DNA of 27,224 nt from contig NW_014578275.1 of the NCBI RefSeq assembly GCF_000485595.1, forward strand, positions 59,875-87,098, given 5' to 3'. Under the pieces are notes generated by a model. That model was given only the letters and a program-made list of their open reading frames with translations, made no database searches and had not been told where the DNA came from. Source of the stretch: Priapulus caudatus (taxonomy: Eukaryota; Priapulida; Priapulimorpha; Priapulimorphida; Priapulidae). Below, piece by piece: positions 1-10,307 of the stretch. Numbering within the stretch: the stretch's first letter is position 1; every line of letters starts with the position of its first letter. The translations under genes were made by a program, and so were the position numbers.

Positions 1-842
1 GGAAAACGCCTTTGGACATCAGGATGCCCATTCACGTTGTTGTATGAGAATAGTAAACCCAAATTACCTCGTGTCAGTAAATTTTCAATAGTCTGTTACG
101 ATATGTATTAACGCAGAATATAGTATTTTAAGAAATACGCGGACCATTTTTGAATTTCAATGAGTCCGGCCGAAGTTGATAGGTGGATCGCGTGATGGTC
201 TCTGTTTTTAAATGAAAGATCATACAATAAGTATGCAAGTGTACATTTTCAACTAACTTTTTTCACAATTTTGAACGATTTAGATCGCGCATATTCTGAC
301 CCTACCGACTGCTCACTATACGCCGGTATAGCTATAAGGCCGGTCGTTCTACATGCGTCCGCTATACGCGTATTAGCTATTACGAAGTACGTTAGGAAAC
401 GCACTCATTTTTGTCAGGATTAGTGAGTTCACGCGTTCGAACTCAGTATAGCTAGACGTGGTTCGTTCGCAGGACGAGAGAAAATTTACTCGCGAGGTAC
501 GTACGAACGTGGAGTTTTGCTACGTGTGCAGAACGGCGCGAATGGAGTCGTCGTGTTTAAGCCCGCCTATCTTGCAGGGGACACTATGTATATAAGCTAA
601 CAGGCACTGTCAGAGACGGAACTGGTCAGTGTACCGTAACACGGTGCCTAGCATGGTCACACCGCAAAGCTCATACATACACTAATTATGGAGTCAAATG
701 TCTTTTCTTCAGACAGGTTTTGCGGCTAGAAATGCGGAACTATACATTCCTGTTGCTCTAGCTATAAATGTATTTGGCTTGACACGGCAAATAAGAATGT
801 ATGATACACTTCTATGAAATATTAATATTTTTATCGAGTACT
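1..842. other. No recognisable gene; single-copy DNA
   Basis: I see no exon, repeat array or mobile element here. A TATATAAG box lies at 589-596 with TCAG initiator-like tetranucleotides at 610-613 and 626-629. Neither sits at the usual ~30-base spacing and no coding sequence follows, so a promoter is not claimed. Confidence 0.5.
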
Positions 843-867
843 AACTAGATGTGTGAATGCGTGTGCC

Positions 868-898
868 AGCGTGCGTGTGCGCGTGCGTGCGTGCGTTC

Positions 899-946
<48 letters not shown>

Positions 947-968
947 GTGTGTGCGTGCGTGCGTGTGT
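868..968. repeat. (GT)n microsatellite
   Basis: An imperfect GT/GCGT-rich tract contains a pure run of about 21 GT units at 903-944. The Val/Cys/Arg-rich open frame across it is a by-product of the repeat. Confidence 0.95.
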
Positions 969-975
969 TCATTTT

Positions 976-1364
976 TGTGACATACAGAACTCCTTCAAGA
1001 ATATCGGTCCGTTTTCTACCTCAATTGGCATGACTACTCGTTAGGTGTCCGGAATGTATTAGAAGAACTTTTTATTAACATTTATCGAGTTTGACTCTCC
1101 AAGGACATGTGAAAAAGGCTGATTCTGTTGATAGAGCGTCAATTTAGCAGCCGCCTTGGATGGCGCACAATAGCCCCTGGCGCGCTGAGACAGTTTCTGT
1201 AAAAATAACGAATTTCGGCTATTGAGTAGTGCTTTGTGTTATTACGTTCCTTTGCGTCCGCCTTGTGATGATATCATTCTTTTTGGATTTTTCTGGAATA
1301 CTTTGACTTTTTCAGAATATTTTCTATTTTGCAGTTTAACATGCAGCGTAGTCGTTCTCGTGGG
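976..1364. other. No recognisable gene
   Basis: The stretch has ordinary base composition. A short open frame starting at 1222 runs into the minisatellite and resembles no family I know. Nothing else is visible. Confidence 0.5.
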
Positions 1365-2570
1365 AGTTATCGAATACACACGCGGGGGTAGTGGCGGCTG
1401 GGATCTGCGTGCCCGTTAGGAGGACGCCGTCCTCATTCGCCTCGCCCTACACACCGAGGACGGTAGTAGCGTGGATTCTGGTGCCATAGCCAAGCATCGC
1501 GTCCATGCCTCCGCCCTACACACGCGGGAGATAGTAGCGGGTGGAGATCTGCGCTGCCGTAGCAGCGCGGGTTCCCATGCCTCCGCTCACACGCGGGGGT
1601 AGTTAGCGGTGGATCGGCGTCCCATAGCAGACGTTCTCCATGCTCGCTTACACACGCCGGGGAGGCGTAGTTAGCGCGTGGCCATCTGGGCCCCCCCATG
1701 CCCGTAGAGACGGTCCATCCCTCCGCTAAACAACGCGGGCGGTAGTAGCGCGTGGATCTGGCCCCGCTGGCGTTAGAGACGGTCCCATGCTCCGCTACAC
1801 CACGCGGGGGGTAGGTCAGCGGGTGGAAGCTGCGTCCATAGAGACGCGTCCATGCCTCCGCTACACACGCGCGGGTAGTAAGCGGTGGGCGGATCTGCGT
1901 CCATCAGAGACGGCCCCACTGCCTCCGCTACACACGCGGGGTTAGCGTGGATCCCTCGCGTCCATAGAGATGTGGTCACATTGCCTCCGCTACACACCGA
2001 GGGGTAGTCTAGCGGTGGATCTGCCGTTCGCCATAGGCCGGTCCCATGCCGTCCGCTACACACTGCGAGGGTAGTAGCCGGGTGGTGGATCTGCGTCCCA
2101 TAGAGATGGGTCCTTGCTTTCCCCGCTCTACACGCGGGCCGGTAGTAGCGGTGCGACTGCCCGTGCCGTAGAGGACGCCCGTCCATGGCTATCCGCTACA
2201 CACCCGCCGCGGGTAGTAGCCGGCTCGGATCGTTGCGGTCCATAGAGACGGTGCCATGCGCCTCGCTACATCACGCGGGTAGTAGCGGTGGATGCTGCCC
2301 GTCATAGGAGACGGTCCATGCCTCGTAGCACACGCGCGGCCCGGTAGTAGCGGTCGTCTGCGTTCCCCATAGCAGATTGGTCCACTGCCTTCGCTACACA
2401 CGCGGCGGGTTAGTAGCGGTGGCCCATCTGGCCGTGCCCGTAGAGACGCCGTCATGCCGATCGGCCTACCACACGCAGCGTAGGGCTAGCGCCGTGATTC
2501 CTGCGGTTCCCATGGAGACCGCGTCCATGCCTCTGCCCCCTAACCCCACGCAGCGTAGTAAAGCGTCTGC
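1365..2570. repeat. Minisatellite, ~57-bp unit, about 18 copies
   Basis: The motif TACACACGCGGG (with variants) recurs about 18 times from 1373 to 2545, at spacings of 61-77 bases. It is followed each time by GTAGTAGCGGTGGATCTGCG and then CCATAGAGACGGTCCATGCC. The inferred consensus is ~57 bp, while most observed units are longer because single C or G bases are inserted at random places. Each unit carries a potential hairpin: CCGCTAC pairs with GTAGCGG across an ~11-base loop. The minus-strand open frames here (Pro/Arg/Cys-rich) are repeat artefacts. Confidence 0.93.
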
Positions 2571-3221
2571 TTCACATGGCATCTCATGTTATACGGTCCC
2601 TAGTTTTTTTTAAAGTTCTAAAAAAATTCTAATTTAAAACTGCCGGTAAAATATGTTTTATGTCAGGATACGTATAGCAAGGCACATATACTGAAGGCTT
2701 AGTGCAATCGTCTCCTCTTTTCTATAAACTGTCACGCACGCTCATTACATAGCCTTCGCCTTTACTGCTTTACAATTGAACCTTAACTTCATCTCCCATC
2801 CTATCCCAGTTACAGATTCAAAGTCACATCTACTTTATATATGTATATTGTAATGCCTGTATTAAATAGGCTTGGGATGTCGATGAGATTGACTCGGATG
2901 TGATCGGTACGCGGATATAATTATATATAGCTTACCTACCTTGTGATTTCGTCGATGCGTTCGCTCTTGGAGGCGCTCTAGTGTTAGTGACAGTGTAGTC
3001 CGTATTTGGATGAGTATATCGCTCCGTGCCGTCGGTAAATTAATCACGGACCACGTCTAGGAAGCGTAGTACGTACGTACGTCCGGGAAGCACGCGGTCT
3101 GCAGGTGAACTAACTCAGATCCGTCCGGGACGATTGGGTTTCAATTTGTCAGTAGGTGACAGGTTCGAGGTAGATGGTCAAATTGCGTTGTTTCTATAAT
3201 AGGCAGGCACGCACGTATGTA
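2571..3221. other. No recognisable gene
   Basis: This is single-copy, AT-moderate sequence with a short TACG tetranucleotide run near 3070. No exon or transposon signature was found. Confidence 0.5.
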
Positions 3222-3325
3222 CGCACGCGCGCACAGCCAAAGGCACGCACTCACAGCCAAAGGCACGCACGCACAGCCAAAGGTACGCACCCGCAGCCAA
3301 AGGCACGCACGCGCACGAAATGCAC
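3222..3325. repeat. 20-bp minisatellite, 4 full units
   Basis: The unit CAGCCAAAGGCACGCACGCA starts at 3234, 3254, 3274 and 3294 with few substitutions, and GCAC-rich partial sequence lies on both sides. All overlapping open frames in this segment are translations of the repeat. Confidence 0.92.
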
Positions 3326-3919
3326 CCGCTCGCTTTGGAAAAATAGACGAAGAAAGACACAGTATCTTCCGTACAATGATTGGTACAGATTCTTATGATT
3401 CTCGATGAAAGGTGTACAAATTCTCACATGATTTACCGCTTTATTTCGGATGAGAATGGTACGAAATGTCAACGCTTTTATAGCAGCTGGCGATTTCAAA
3501 TTACAAGCCATGTAAAGAGGGGGCCTGGACGTAGAAGCTCATTGACCGTGATGCCAACTCTTGCGTCGGAGCTATAGATCATACAGGCAACTACTGCTGT
3601 TCAAAAGACAGGCGCCATGCTTGATCGGTGTTATTGCGTTGCGTGCGTCGCGTTTGCGGTGTGGTGTGCTGTGTGGGTACCGTGCGGCCGTGTGTTAGGG
3701 CATGTATGTGTAGTTCATTCTTCTTGGAGTCTTATTTACCGCCTATATTCGATAAATCAACTGTCATTCAATTTCCGACGAAGAAACTAAAGACTTTTTG
3801 GGCCAAAACGAGAAATTCCAGCGATTAAATGGAGAAAGGAAGATGAATGTACATAATTCCAATTCTAATTCCAATGCTGATTTCAAAACATCTGAAAAAC
3901 ACAATCGTTCCGTATTGTA
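3326..3919. other. No recognisable gene
   Basis: Short open frames occur (for example 3380-3577 and 3628-3828) but none resembles a known domain, and no splice-bounded exon stands out. A (AATTCC)-like direct repeat is seen near 3860-3875. Confidence 0.4.
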
Positions 3920-3998
3920 TTTAAAAATTTTTAAAAAAAAAAAAACAAAAAGTAAAAAAAATAAAAAAGAAAAAAAAAAAAAAAAAAAAAATATTTAT
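3920..3998. repeat. A-rich low-complexity tract
   Basis: An almost unbroken run of A with scattered T, G and C spans about 70 bases and ends ATATTTATTT. It could be the poly(A) end of a retrocopy on the + strand, but no element body is recognisable upstream. Confidence 0.85.
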
Positions 3999-5379
3999 TT
4001 ACAAGTAAATGTCCGTCACTAACAAAAGTATCTACAAACTACTATCTGTATTGTAAAAGTCGTATATACAAAGAAAATATAGAGTCATCGTGCCCACGAT
4101 GAGGGGCGATTAGATTTTGGGTACGTGATCTGGTAAGACACTATGCCTGGGTCTAAGCTCGTCATGCCGTTAAACTAAGCCGCATGTCTCGGGGGGGGGG
4201 GGTCAAAATTTCCCTCTAGTTTCCTGTGAGTTAGCTCACATCAAGCCACGTATAACTAGGGATGGGCTATGTACAGCACGCGGCGCGCGGGCGGAATACA
4301 TGCGGGCTGTGGCGAGTCGGGTCGTGTAGCTGTAGGCGACACCAACTCTTTTTCTCCTCTTATTATTGTTTTCACGAAACTAGCGCAAATCGGAGGCTGA
4401 AAGATTGCAAGCAGAAGCACGTAGATGTGCGGCTGCACGAGGCTTGTATGTAGAATAACATCAGACACCCTGCTCGTGCCCCCTCCCCGCTCTCCCACAG
4501 TGGGGGCGGTGAAAGTAAAAAACGAAATGAACTAGGAATCACACGAGATTTACCATAGAATATTAGAGCAAAATAAAAGTTAAAATGCGGAAAGTAAACA
4601 CGTAAAAAAGCACTGAACCGATTTTTTTCTACACACTACGACAACTGAAAATCTTATCTAAAATATTACCGATATACCAATTAAAATTTCTTTTAAATTA
4701 TTTTTATAAAACAGGCACACTTACAATAGTAAAACTGCACACCCACATTATAAATACTATAAATACAATAACAAAGACTAGAATTTCTTTTGATAAACAC
4801 TTAACGTAACACTAAAAGTATAGAGTAGTCTAGATGGCACAGGTTATATAGGAATGCACTGACTAACCACAAATACTGCTTGTTATTCTGTGACCTAGAA
4901 TTTGACAGACAATGTTTTCCAGTTATCTAATACTAGACCGTTATTGCTAAAATATGTAATACAGTACTTTTAAGAAGTTGGGGACTATTTCTTTAATTCC
5001 CTGTGTGATCGTAATATTATATATATAAACACAATAAGTTAAGTTTTTAATATTTTACAAACTATACTAGTAATATTACACAGTATAAAAATAGCTAAGA
5101 TATACATGGCTCTTTTTCAGGTTAAGTGTAGCACGTCCACAACAGTAGGAAACAATGTCAAAAGCTTTAAAACTTACAAAATGCTCCGATTAAACACAAG
5201 TGTAAAAACTTACAAAATTGCATTGTTGCATTGTTGTAAACACAATCATGACGCAAGAAAACGAACGATAAACGCACCGCGGCTTCCATTAGCCCTCGGC
5301 GCGAATGAACATACGAAAAAACCGCAAAATGCATTCTCACCGTGTTTACGATGATAAATTAAGGCTTTAGTACACGGCT
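3999..5379. other. AT-rich single-copy DNA with a G12 run
   Basis: There is no recognisable gene. A run of 12 G at 4191-4202 followed by TCAAAATTT resembles the G-run of the hAT-like MITEs at 9981 and 15129, but I found no terminal inverted repeats beside it. From 4540 to 5360 the sequence is AT-rich. The 82-codon frame at 5106-5354 has no recognisable similarity. Confidence 0.5.
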
Positions 5380-5760
5380 GCTGCTGCGGCCGCTGCCACT
5401 CGCGGCGCCTCTATCTCTCGACTATAATCACTGGACTGTGCGCAAAAATCACATCTCTGCCGTCGCCGGCATACCGAACCGTCGGGTGACCGAGTAAACG
5501 AAAAGTTGGCGCAGCGTTATCACTGCGGTATCGTCCGCTCTGTCTGCCAGAACACGACACACGGGGCCGTCGCTCGCCCGACGCTTCACCCTCAAAGGCA
5601 CTGGACAGTTGGGGGGGATGTCGGCCTGGACCGGGGTCGATTGTGAGTGGAGAGTAAGCGCCGTGGCGCTCGTGATTCGCACGTCCGCCCACGCCGCTAC
5701 AAGGTGCATTCCTAGTGAGTCCGATGCCCACGTAATCAATAAAACATTACTAAAAATATT
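5380..5760. promoter_or_regulatory. CpG-rich block, possible promoter or 5' UTR
   Basis: Composition changes sharply from AT-rich to GC-rich, with many CpG dinucleotides and a (CTG)/(GGC)-rich start near 5380-5410. Overlapping open frames on both strands (minus 5411-5739, plus 5609-6046) are expected in such composition and match no family I know. An unmethylated CpG promoter for an unseen transcript is an inference only. Confidence 0.35.
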
Positions 5761-5795
5761 TCTTTACCGCCGCCGGATAGTCGCTGCTTGGCTTC

Positions 5796-5850
5796 CCACC
5801 TCTCTCTGCCTCTCTCTGTCTCTCTCGTCCTCTTCTCTACCTCTCTCGCT
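5796..5850. repeat. CT-rich simple repeat
   Basis: This is a TCTC/CTGTCT pyrimidine run on the + strand. It leads into the degenerate tandem repeat that follows. Confidence 0.85.
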
Positions 5851-6250
5851 GGGAGAAACTGTAGCTTCTCCGGAGGTAGCATCCTCCGGCATTCCCCACA
5901 AGCAGAAACCATGGCTTCTATCGCATGCTGATTCTTTCTCTCTCTTCATGGGGAGACACGTTAGAGGTACCTCGCGGCGTTCGCAACAAAGAGAAACCAC
6001 GGCTTCTTTCGTGCTGTCTCTCTTAGTTCAGGGGGAGACATCTTAGAGGTATCTCCAGCATTGCACCACTCCAACCCCCATCCCTCCGCCCAAAAAAAAA
6101 AACCACCCAGCAGGGCGCATAAACCACAAACCACAACTAAAACAGAAATAAAAAAATAAAATAAACCCCCCCAAAAAAAATACAACAACCCCTAACCCCC
6201 CAAAAAAAAAACGGCAGAAAAAACCCACAGCTTCTTTGCTCCCTCTATCG
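5851..6250. repeat. Degenerate ~82-100-bp tandem repeat, 3 units, with an A/C-only insertion
   Basis: Units begin near 5851, 5950 and 6031. They share GGGAGA near the start, a TTAGAGGTA(C/T)CTC block in units 2 and 3, a GCATT/GCGTT block, and AAACCA(T/C)GGCTTCT later. The third unit is split by 6072-6224, which is almost entirely A and C with long homopolymers. That tract does not look like the flanking repeat and is treated separately as a finding. Confidence 0.6.
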
Positions 6251-6445
6251 GGGGATTACGTCAGCATCCTGTGGTAGCAGATCAAGGTCATCACCGGACA
6301 GTCGTTCACAAGGTCGGATTCGAGACCGGCGGGTCATGAGGTCCTGCTCGTGCACGCCGCTCTGTGGCTGTCCAAGTTGGCGGCGACCGTTGGTCGCTTG
6401 TTCCTGACTCTGTGGACTCGAGTAGTTGGCTGCCTCCTGCAGTCC
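6245..6445 (-). pseudogene. Possible C-terminal fragment of a retroelement polyprotein
   Basis: On the minus strand a frame stays open for 66 codons between in-frame stops and ends at the stop codon at 6245-6247. It has no sensible start. The end of the frame is basic then acidic, with RRSRIRPCERLSGDD near the C-terminus. That style recalls the RRSSRxRRPPxR tails of Ty3-type Pol proteins. There is no integrase core, RNase H or protease in reach, so this is at best a short relic. The alternative is a chance open frame in GC-rich DNA. Confidence 0.2.
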
Positions 6446-6632
6446 TCATCAGATGTTAAGCTGAGGCCAACGAGAATTAGATTGATTAGCAGGGTTCGAA
6501 ATCAAGGCTACGCTAGTACTTGCTGACAAGAAATTCTTATGAACCACATAGTAAAAGCACCAAAGATTCTGCCTGGCTGAGTATATTTTCTACCTTCCAG
6601 TTTCTTGGTGAATATACGTAATCACAATCTAG

Positions 6633-6674
6633 TAGACACAGCCACAATGATATTAGACACAGCCACAATGATAG
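6633..6674. repeat. 21-bp tandem duplication, 2 copies
   Basis: TAGACACAGCCACAATGATA occurs at 6633 and again at 6654 with a 21-base period. It is a small local duplication with no other context. Confidence 0.9.
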
Positions 6675-8000
6675 TGCCTCATGGATATCGAACACGGCAG
6701 CAGGCCAAACAAACACAGTCAGAATTACACAGTCGTTATTGTAGTTGCAGCTAGTAGATTAAACTAATGGTATTCCGTCACTTTGGGCTCTAATCTGTAT
6801 ACACGAAACAATATTTAAAATTTTGTGTACGTTACTTTTTTACACTGTGGTGTTTTTTAAATTTTTTATTCTTATATCTTACTGAGTGTGCCTGTGTTTC
6901 ACTAATTATAGAGTAAACTATACCAGGCTTGCAACGCATGTAAGAATTTGCCTGATTACATGTAAAACTGAGGGGGCATGGTGAATGGGCACATAGCTCT
7001 GTGCCGAGTGAAGCTAATTTGTGACGATCGAGTTTGTCTGTGTGTCAATGAAATGTGCAATTGTCTCTAATTGGTACCCCCACGCACCCGCCCCCACCCC
7101 CATTAATAAACAACATTCCTTCTGAACATTCTGGGGGAAAACCTGTAAATGCTGTATATTGATGTTGAAATTGCTATGTGAGCGCCTGCTTAATTCAAGA
7201 TACACGCTAGTAAGTTAAACAGCGTGCGGGTCAAAGAAAATGCTTGAAGTAATAATCTTCGGAGATACCAGAGTCGCAAATGCAAAGCGCGGTGCGCCGT
7301 CGCTCCGCGGTGGCGCTCACCGAGCGATCACTATCCACCACGTCTGCGGCCATGGAGTTGTTGGTCGCTGGCTTGCTGGCTCCCACCGCCTGTATCCACA
7401 ACTAAACTCAAGGGAAATCAGACTCTGTTTACGACACTACCAACGTTGCATACCATGAAGTTCTGTAATTTAGTGTCCATCACCTGTAAATCTCATCAAA
7501 TAAACTTTTCTATTCTATTTTACTTCTTCAAAGTACTCCTTCTCAGCTAAACCATGCATCTCTACATTCACATATGCCCGCACCCGTGAGCATCACTACC
7601 ATAGACTTTCACTACCATAGGCTTGGGCCTCACCACACCTGTCTTCTTCCATGGCATGCTCTATGTTGCCCTCTGACAAGTAAGCAAACCCAGAGCGATG
7701 TACATTCACACACAGCACACAAAGACCAAAAACATACTTTACAAAGAAGCGCTTGATCCTTAGGTGAGCTACAACACTAATACACTCGTTCATGAATTCC
7801 AACCGTCCGAAGGACGGGTACTCTGCTAGTATTATATATATGATATAGAAATCTTTATTTGAATACCTATGCTGCAACGTACCTGCGGGGGTCGGCCTAG
7901 CCAGTGCCACATGCGACTCTCTCAAATCTTCTTATCTCTCGCTTATATAGGCATCTCATTATGCCATACGTCACAGATCAATATAACCAATGACCAGCCT
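6675..8000. other. No recognisable gene; small hairpin at 7803-7817
   Basis: No exon or element is recognised. The 72-codon frame at 7240-7458 lies in a locally GC-rich patch, followed by AATAAA near 7500, but has no recognisable domain. CCGTCC-GAA-GGACGG at 7803-7817 is a perfect 6-bp stem with a 3-base loop. A TATATAG box lies near 7943. Confidence 0.45.
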
Positions 8001-8722
8001 GCATGCCGTATTGATTCCGTATAATTCCGCTGTCCGGATGTAACATGTTCGGACATGTGACAATGAGTCAACGGGCAACAGCTGCTATGGCGTAGCAACC
8101 TATTTCGCGTCGCCACGTCACCACAATTCATTCAGACGTATTTTGGTCCGCATTTGCCCAGTAAGTCAAATGAAGGCCTTGTGAAGGCTATTGAGAGAGG
8201 CGGAGAAAAATTTTCCCTGGTACCGTAGCGATGCTGCGCTCGAGCTCATTAATTATGCACGTTGCCGAGTGAGCGGAGAGCGGGCGACAGCTGGTAGCAG
8301 GGCCACAGGTGGTACAGGTGTCGAACGACTGACTAAATGGTCACTTAGAGAGCGGAGAGCAGGGTACGTGACACGCGACATCATAAGATGCGGCTCTCGC
8401 AAGACGGGGGTCGGCAGAATGGGAACCTGGAAAACCCAAGAGGTGACAGGATAATGGCCGGATAGCGAGCACGGGAATCGCCGGGGTATACGAGGCGAGC
8501 AGCACTCAGGCACGGGGAGCTCGACTCTCTCTCTCTCCCTGTGTTCTACCTTGTCACGTTGCATTTGTACGCTACGTCTTGTACTTGTACTATTATGGCT
8601 ATCAATACAGTCGCTTGTGGTACGTTACTTCGCTAGTTCGTGTTTGCTTCATGTCTTTGCGCATCTTATACCATATTCTCTTACCTGCTGCCTACCTCAC
8701 CTAAGTAACCGAAGTACGAGGT
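8001..8722 (+). other. Possible 5' region or LTR remnant of the gag-bearing element
   Basis: The segment precedes the gag-like frame at 9234 and is more GC-rich than its left flank. It has a CTCTCTCTCTC run at ~8525 and ends with a 51-base block (8623-8673) that recurs inside the gag-like frame. No second LTR copy lies in the window, so ends and identity cannot be proven. The short open frames here (8191-8454 plus, 8253-8564 minus) are not recognised. Confidence 0.25.
8623..8673 (+). repeat. 51-bp direct repeat, left copy
   Basis: The block starts CGTTACTTCGCTAGTTCGTG and ends CATCTTATACCA. It is identical to 9617-9667 as far as I can read, 994 bases apart. The right copy interrupts the gag-like frame. 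Confidence 0.9.
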
Positions 8723-8931
8723 TACATTTAGCGCCGTAACCTAAGGAACTTGTGGTTTTGTGTGCATGCGTGTTAGTGCTATTGCTCTTCCACACGGATC
8801 TACAGGCAAAATTGCTAAGGTAAGTGAGCGGCGTAGGTTATCGGTGGCTAGAGTAATGATAATGTCGCTTCATTCGCCCCGGGGTACATGGGTAATGTTA
8901 GGTGTATAATTATGAACAAATTTTGCACAAA

Positions 8932-9168
8932 GGAGAGATAGTGATCCGCTAGGGGACGGCTCTGATTGGCTAATTTGGTCTCTTATTTAATTTTATTATT
9001 TTTGGCTAATTTTGTTTTATTTTAGAATTAGGGTTAGGGTTAGGGTTAGGATTAGGGTTAGGGTTAGGGTTAGGGTTAGGATTAGGGTTAGGGTTAGGGT
9101 TAGGGTTAACTGATTTCTATGTCCACAACACACTAATAATGCGCCATCTAGCGGATCACTATCTCTCC
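8932..9168. mobile_element. MITE-like element with 21-bp TIRs and internal TTAGGG array
   Basis: A perfect 21-base terminal inverted repeat starts GGAGAGATAGTGATCC at 8932-8952 and ends GGATCACTATCTCTCC at 9148-9168. Between the arms lies a GATTGGCTAATTT segment, an AT-rich stretch with a second GGCTAATTT, and a run of about 13 TTAGGG units with two TTAGGA variants (about 9027-9109). The 11-base sequence TAATTATGAAC flanks the element directly at 8907-8917 and 9181-9191, 12-14 bases outside the arms. This suggests either a target duplication with longer degenerate ends or flanking homology. There is no coding capacity. A relative of its left half lies at 26895-27027. Confidence 0.75.
9027..9109 (+). 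repeat. Interstitial telomere-type (TTAGGG)n array
   Basis: About 13 TTAGGG units, two of them with A in place of the first G, lie wholly inside the inverted-repeat element. Single-copy DNA follows on both sides, so this is not a chromosome end. Confidence 0.92.
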
Positions 9169-9233
9169 CCTGAGACCTACTAATTATGAACTGGCGTTAA
9201 TTTTTTTATTACGACTACAAAGCTCACGGCATA

Positions 9234-9719
9234 GCTCTCCCACCCACCCATCCATTTACTTTGGACGAACTCGCGCAGTTGTTTACAAATTCCCTTCAGC
9301 CGTCTATTGAGACTGCCGCAAGTACTTTCAATCGTGCTTTACGGGTCTCAGAAATCCGACAATCGATACCACGTTTTATGGGCGATCGCTCTATAGTGGG
9401 ACCGACATTTGCTAACTGGCGCGCAGCTTTGGAATGCGCGCAAGTCTAGTTAAGTTTGCCCGATGCTTCGTTAAAGCAGTTCGCTTTGTCCACGGTAGAG
9501 GGGGCATGTCGCAGAGTTTTGTAGCCGTACGTTGCTAGAAGCACCTACGATTGCTTGGAAAGATCTTAGTGCTAAGCTCGTTAAGCGATTCGCCGATCCA
9601 TTACAGGAGGAGCAACCGTTACTTCGCTAGTTCGTGTTTGCTTCATGTCTTTGCGCATCTTATACCAGCATAACTCTTTCCTGGAATTGAGAAAAAAGCT
9701 GCAATCGGCACGCAAAAAT
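9234..9719 (+). pseudogene. Degenerate gag-like fragment of a retrotransposon
   Basis: Translated fragments in order look like a retrotransposon capsid region. FANWRAALECAQ lies at ~9408-9443, FALSTVEGACRRVL at ~9480-9521, WKDLSAKLVKRFADP with LQEEQ at ~9557-9616, and FLELRKKLQSARKNKR at ~9676-9723. The order and spacing fit the W...L..RF.dP...Q pattern of Ty3/gypsy-type and related Gag proteins. The fragment is broken by stops (9447-9449 and 9522-9524), at least one frame change, and a 51-base block at 9617-9667. It is also adjacent to an inverted copy of part of itself (10308-10373, minus). No protease, RT or integrase follows. Family assignment is by pattern only. Confidence 0.5.
9617..9667 (+). 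repeat. 51-bp direct repeat, right copy, inserted in the gag-like frame
   Basis: It matches 8623-8673 and sits exactly between the EEQ and FLELRKK parts of the gag-like frame. That marks it as an insertion relative to a normal Gag reading. Confidence 0.85.
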
Positions 9720-9980
9720 AAACGTTGTGTGAATTTCATTACGATTTTCCATGTATATACTGTAATATGATATGCACTAAACTAAAAATGAACCTTAACG
9801 GTTCTAGACTGCAAGTACATTTTGGACAAGTAAAAATTGCTTCTTGTTGCCCAACAGGACAACCAGATCTGAAAATAAGCATCGAGGCCGCAGCGGGAGT
9901 TCTTTTGGCTCGTGCTCCGGAAATCCCAGAATGCATCGCAAAGTCATCAAATTATCAAGTAAGCATTTCTCCGTGGAACA

Positions 9981-10167
9981 CAGGGGCGTGTACAGGATTT
10001 GTAGCAGGGGGGGGGGGGTCTAACCGTAACCCAAACTTGCGAGCATGCGAAGGGGGGGTCTGGAGTGTACTCCCCCAAAAAAATTTTGAAATTAAACACC
10101 GTCAGATGCGTTTTCTGCGCGAGCAGGGGGGGGGGGTCCAAACCCCCTGGACCTGTACACGCCCCTG
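9981..10167. mobile_element. hAT-like non-autonomous MITE, 187 bp
   Basis: A perfect 16-base terminal inverted repeat, CAGGGGCGTGTACAGG, is at 9981-9996 with its complement at 10152-10167. Inside are long G-runs followed by TC (10007-10019, ~10051-10060, ~10126-10138) and AT-rich sequence. CAGGGGCGT...-ended MITEs with poly-G subterminal runs are common in marine invertebrates and are usually placed near hAT. The flanks share only AACA, so an 8-bp target duplication is not shown. Confidence 0.75.
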
Positions 10168-10307
10168 CAACACAGAAAATGGCGGCGTATTTTGGTATCT
10201 GGAGCATGAGCCAAAAGAACTCCCGCTCCGGCAGGCCTCGACGCTTATTTTCAGATCTGGTTGTCCTGTTGGGCAACAACCCCCGCCCTGAACTCAAGCA
10301 TACAGCG

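Noticed and set aside
1433-2455. Three consecutive minus-strand open frames suggesting a Cys/Pro-rich protein
   Set aside because: They lie wholly within the minisatellite and change frame at indel noise.
1365-2570. CRISPR-like array of repeats with spacers
   Set aside because: The parts between repeats are themselves repeated, so it is an ordinary minisatellite; the context is animal DNA.
5411-5739. Overlapping minus-strand frames of ~100 codons as an unknown gene
   Set aside because: The GC- and CpG-rich composition leaves several frames open; no motif or splice context supports coding.
9027-9109. Chromosome end
   Set aside because: The TTAGGG array is bounded on both sides by a terminal inverted repeat and ordinary DNA.
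9725-10291. 188-codon open frame, the second longest non-repetitive one
   Set aside because: It reads through one inverted arm, the hAT-like MITE and the other arm; its two ends are reverse complements of each other, so it is not a protein.
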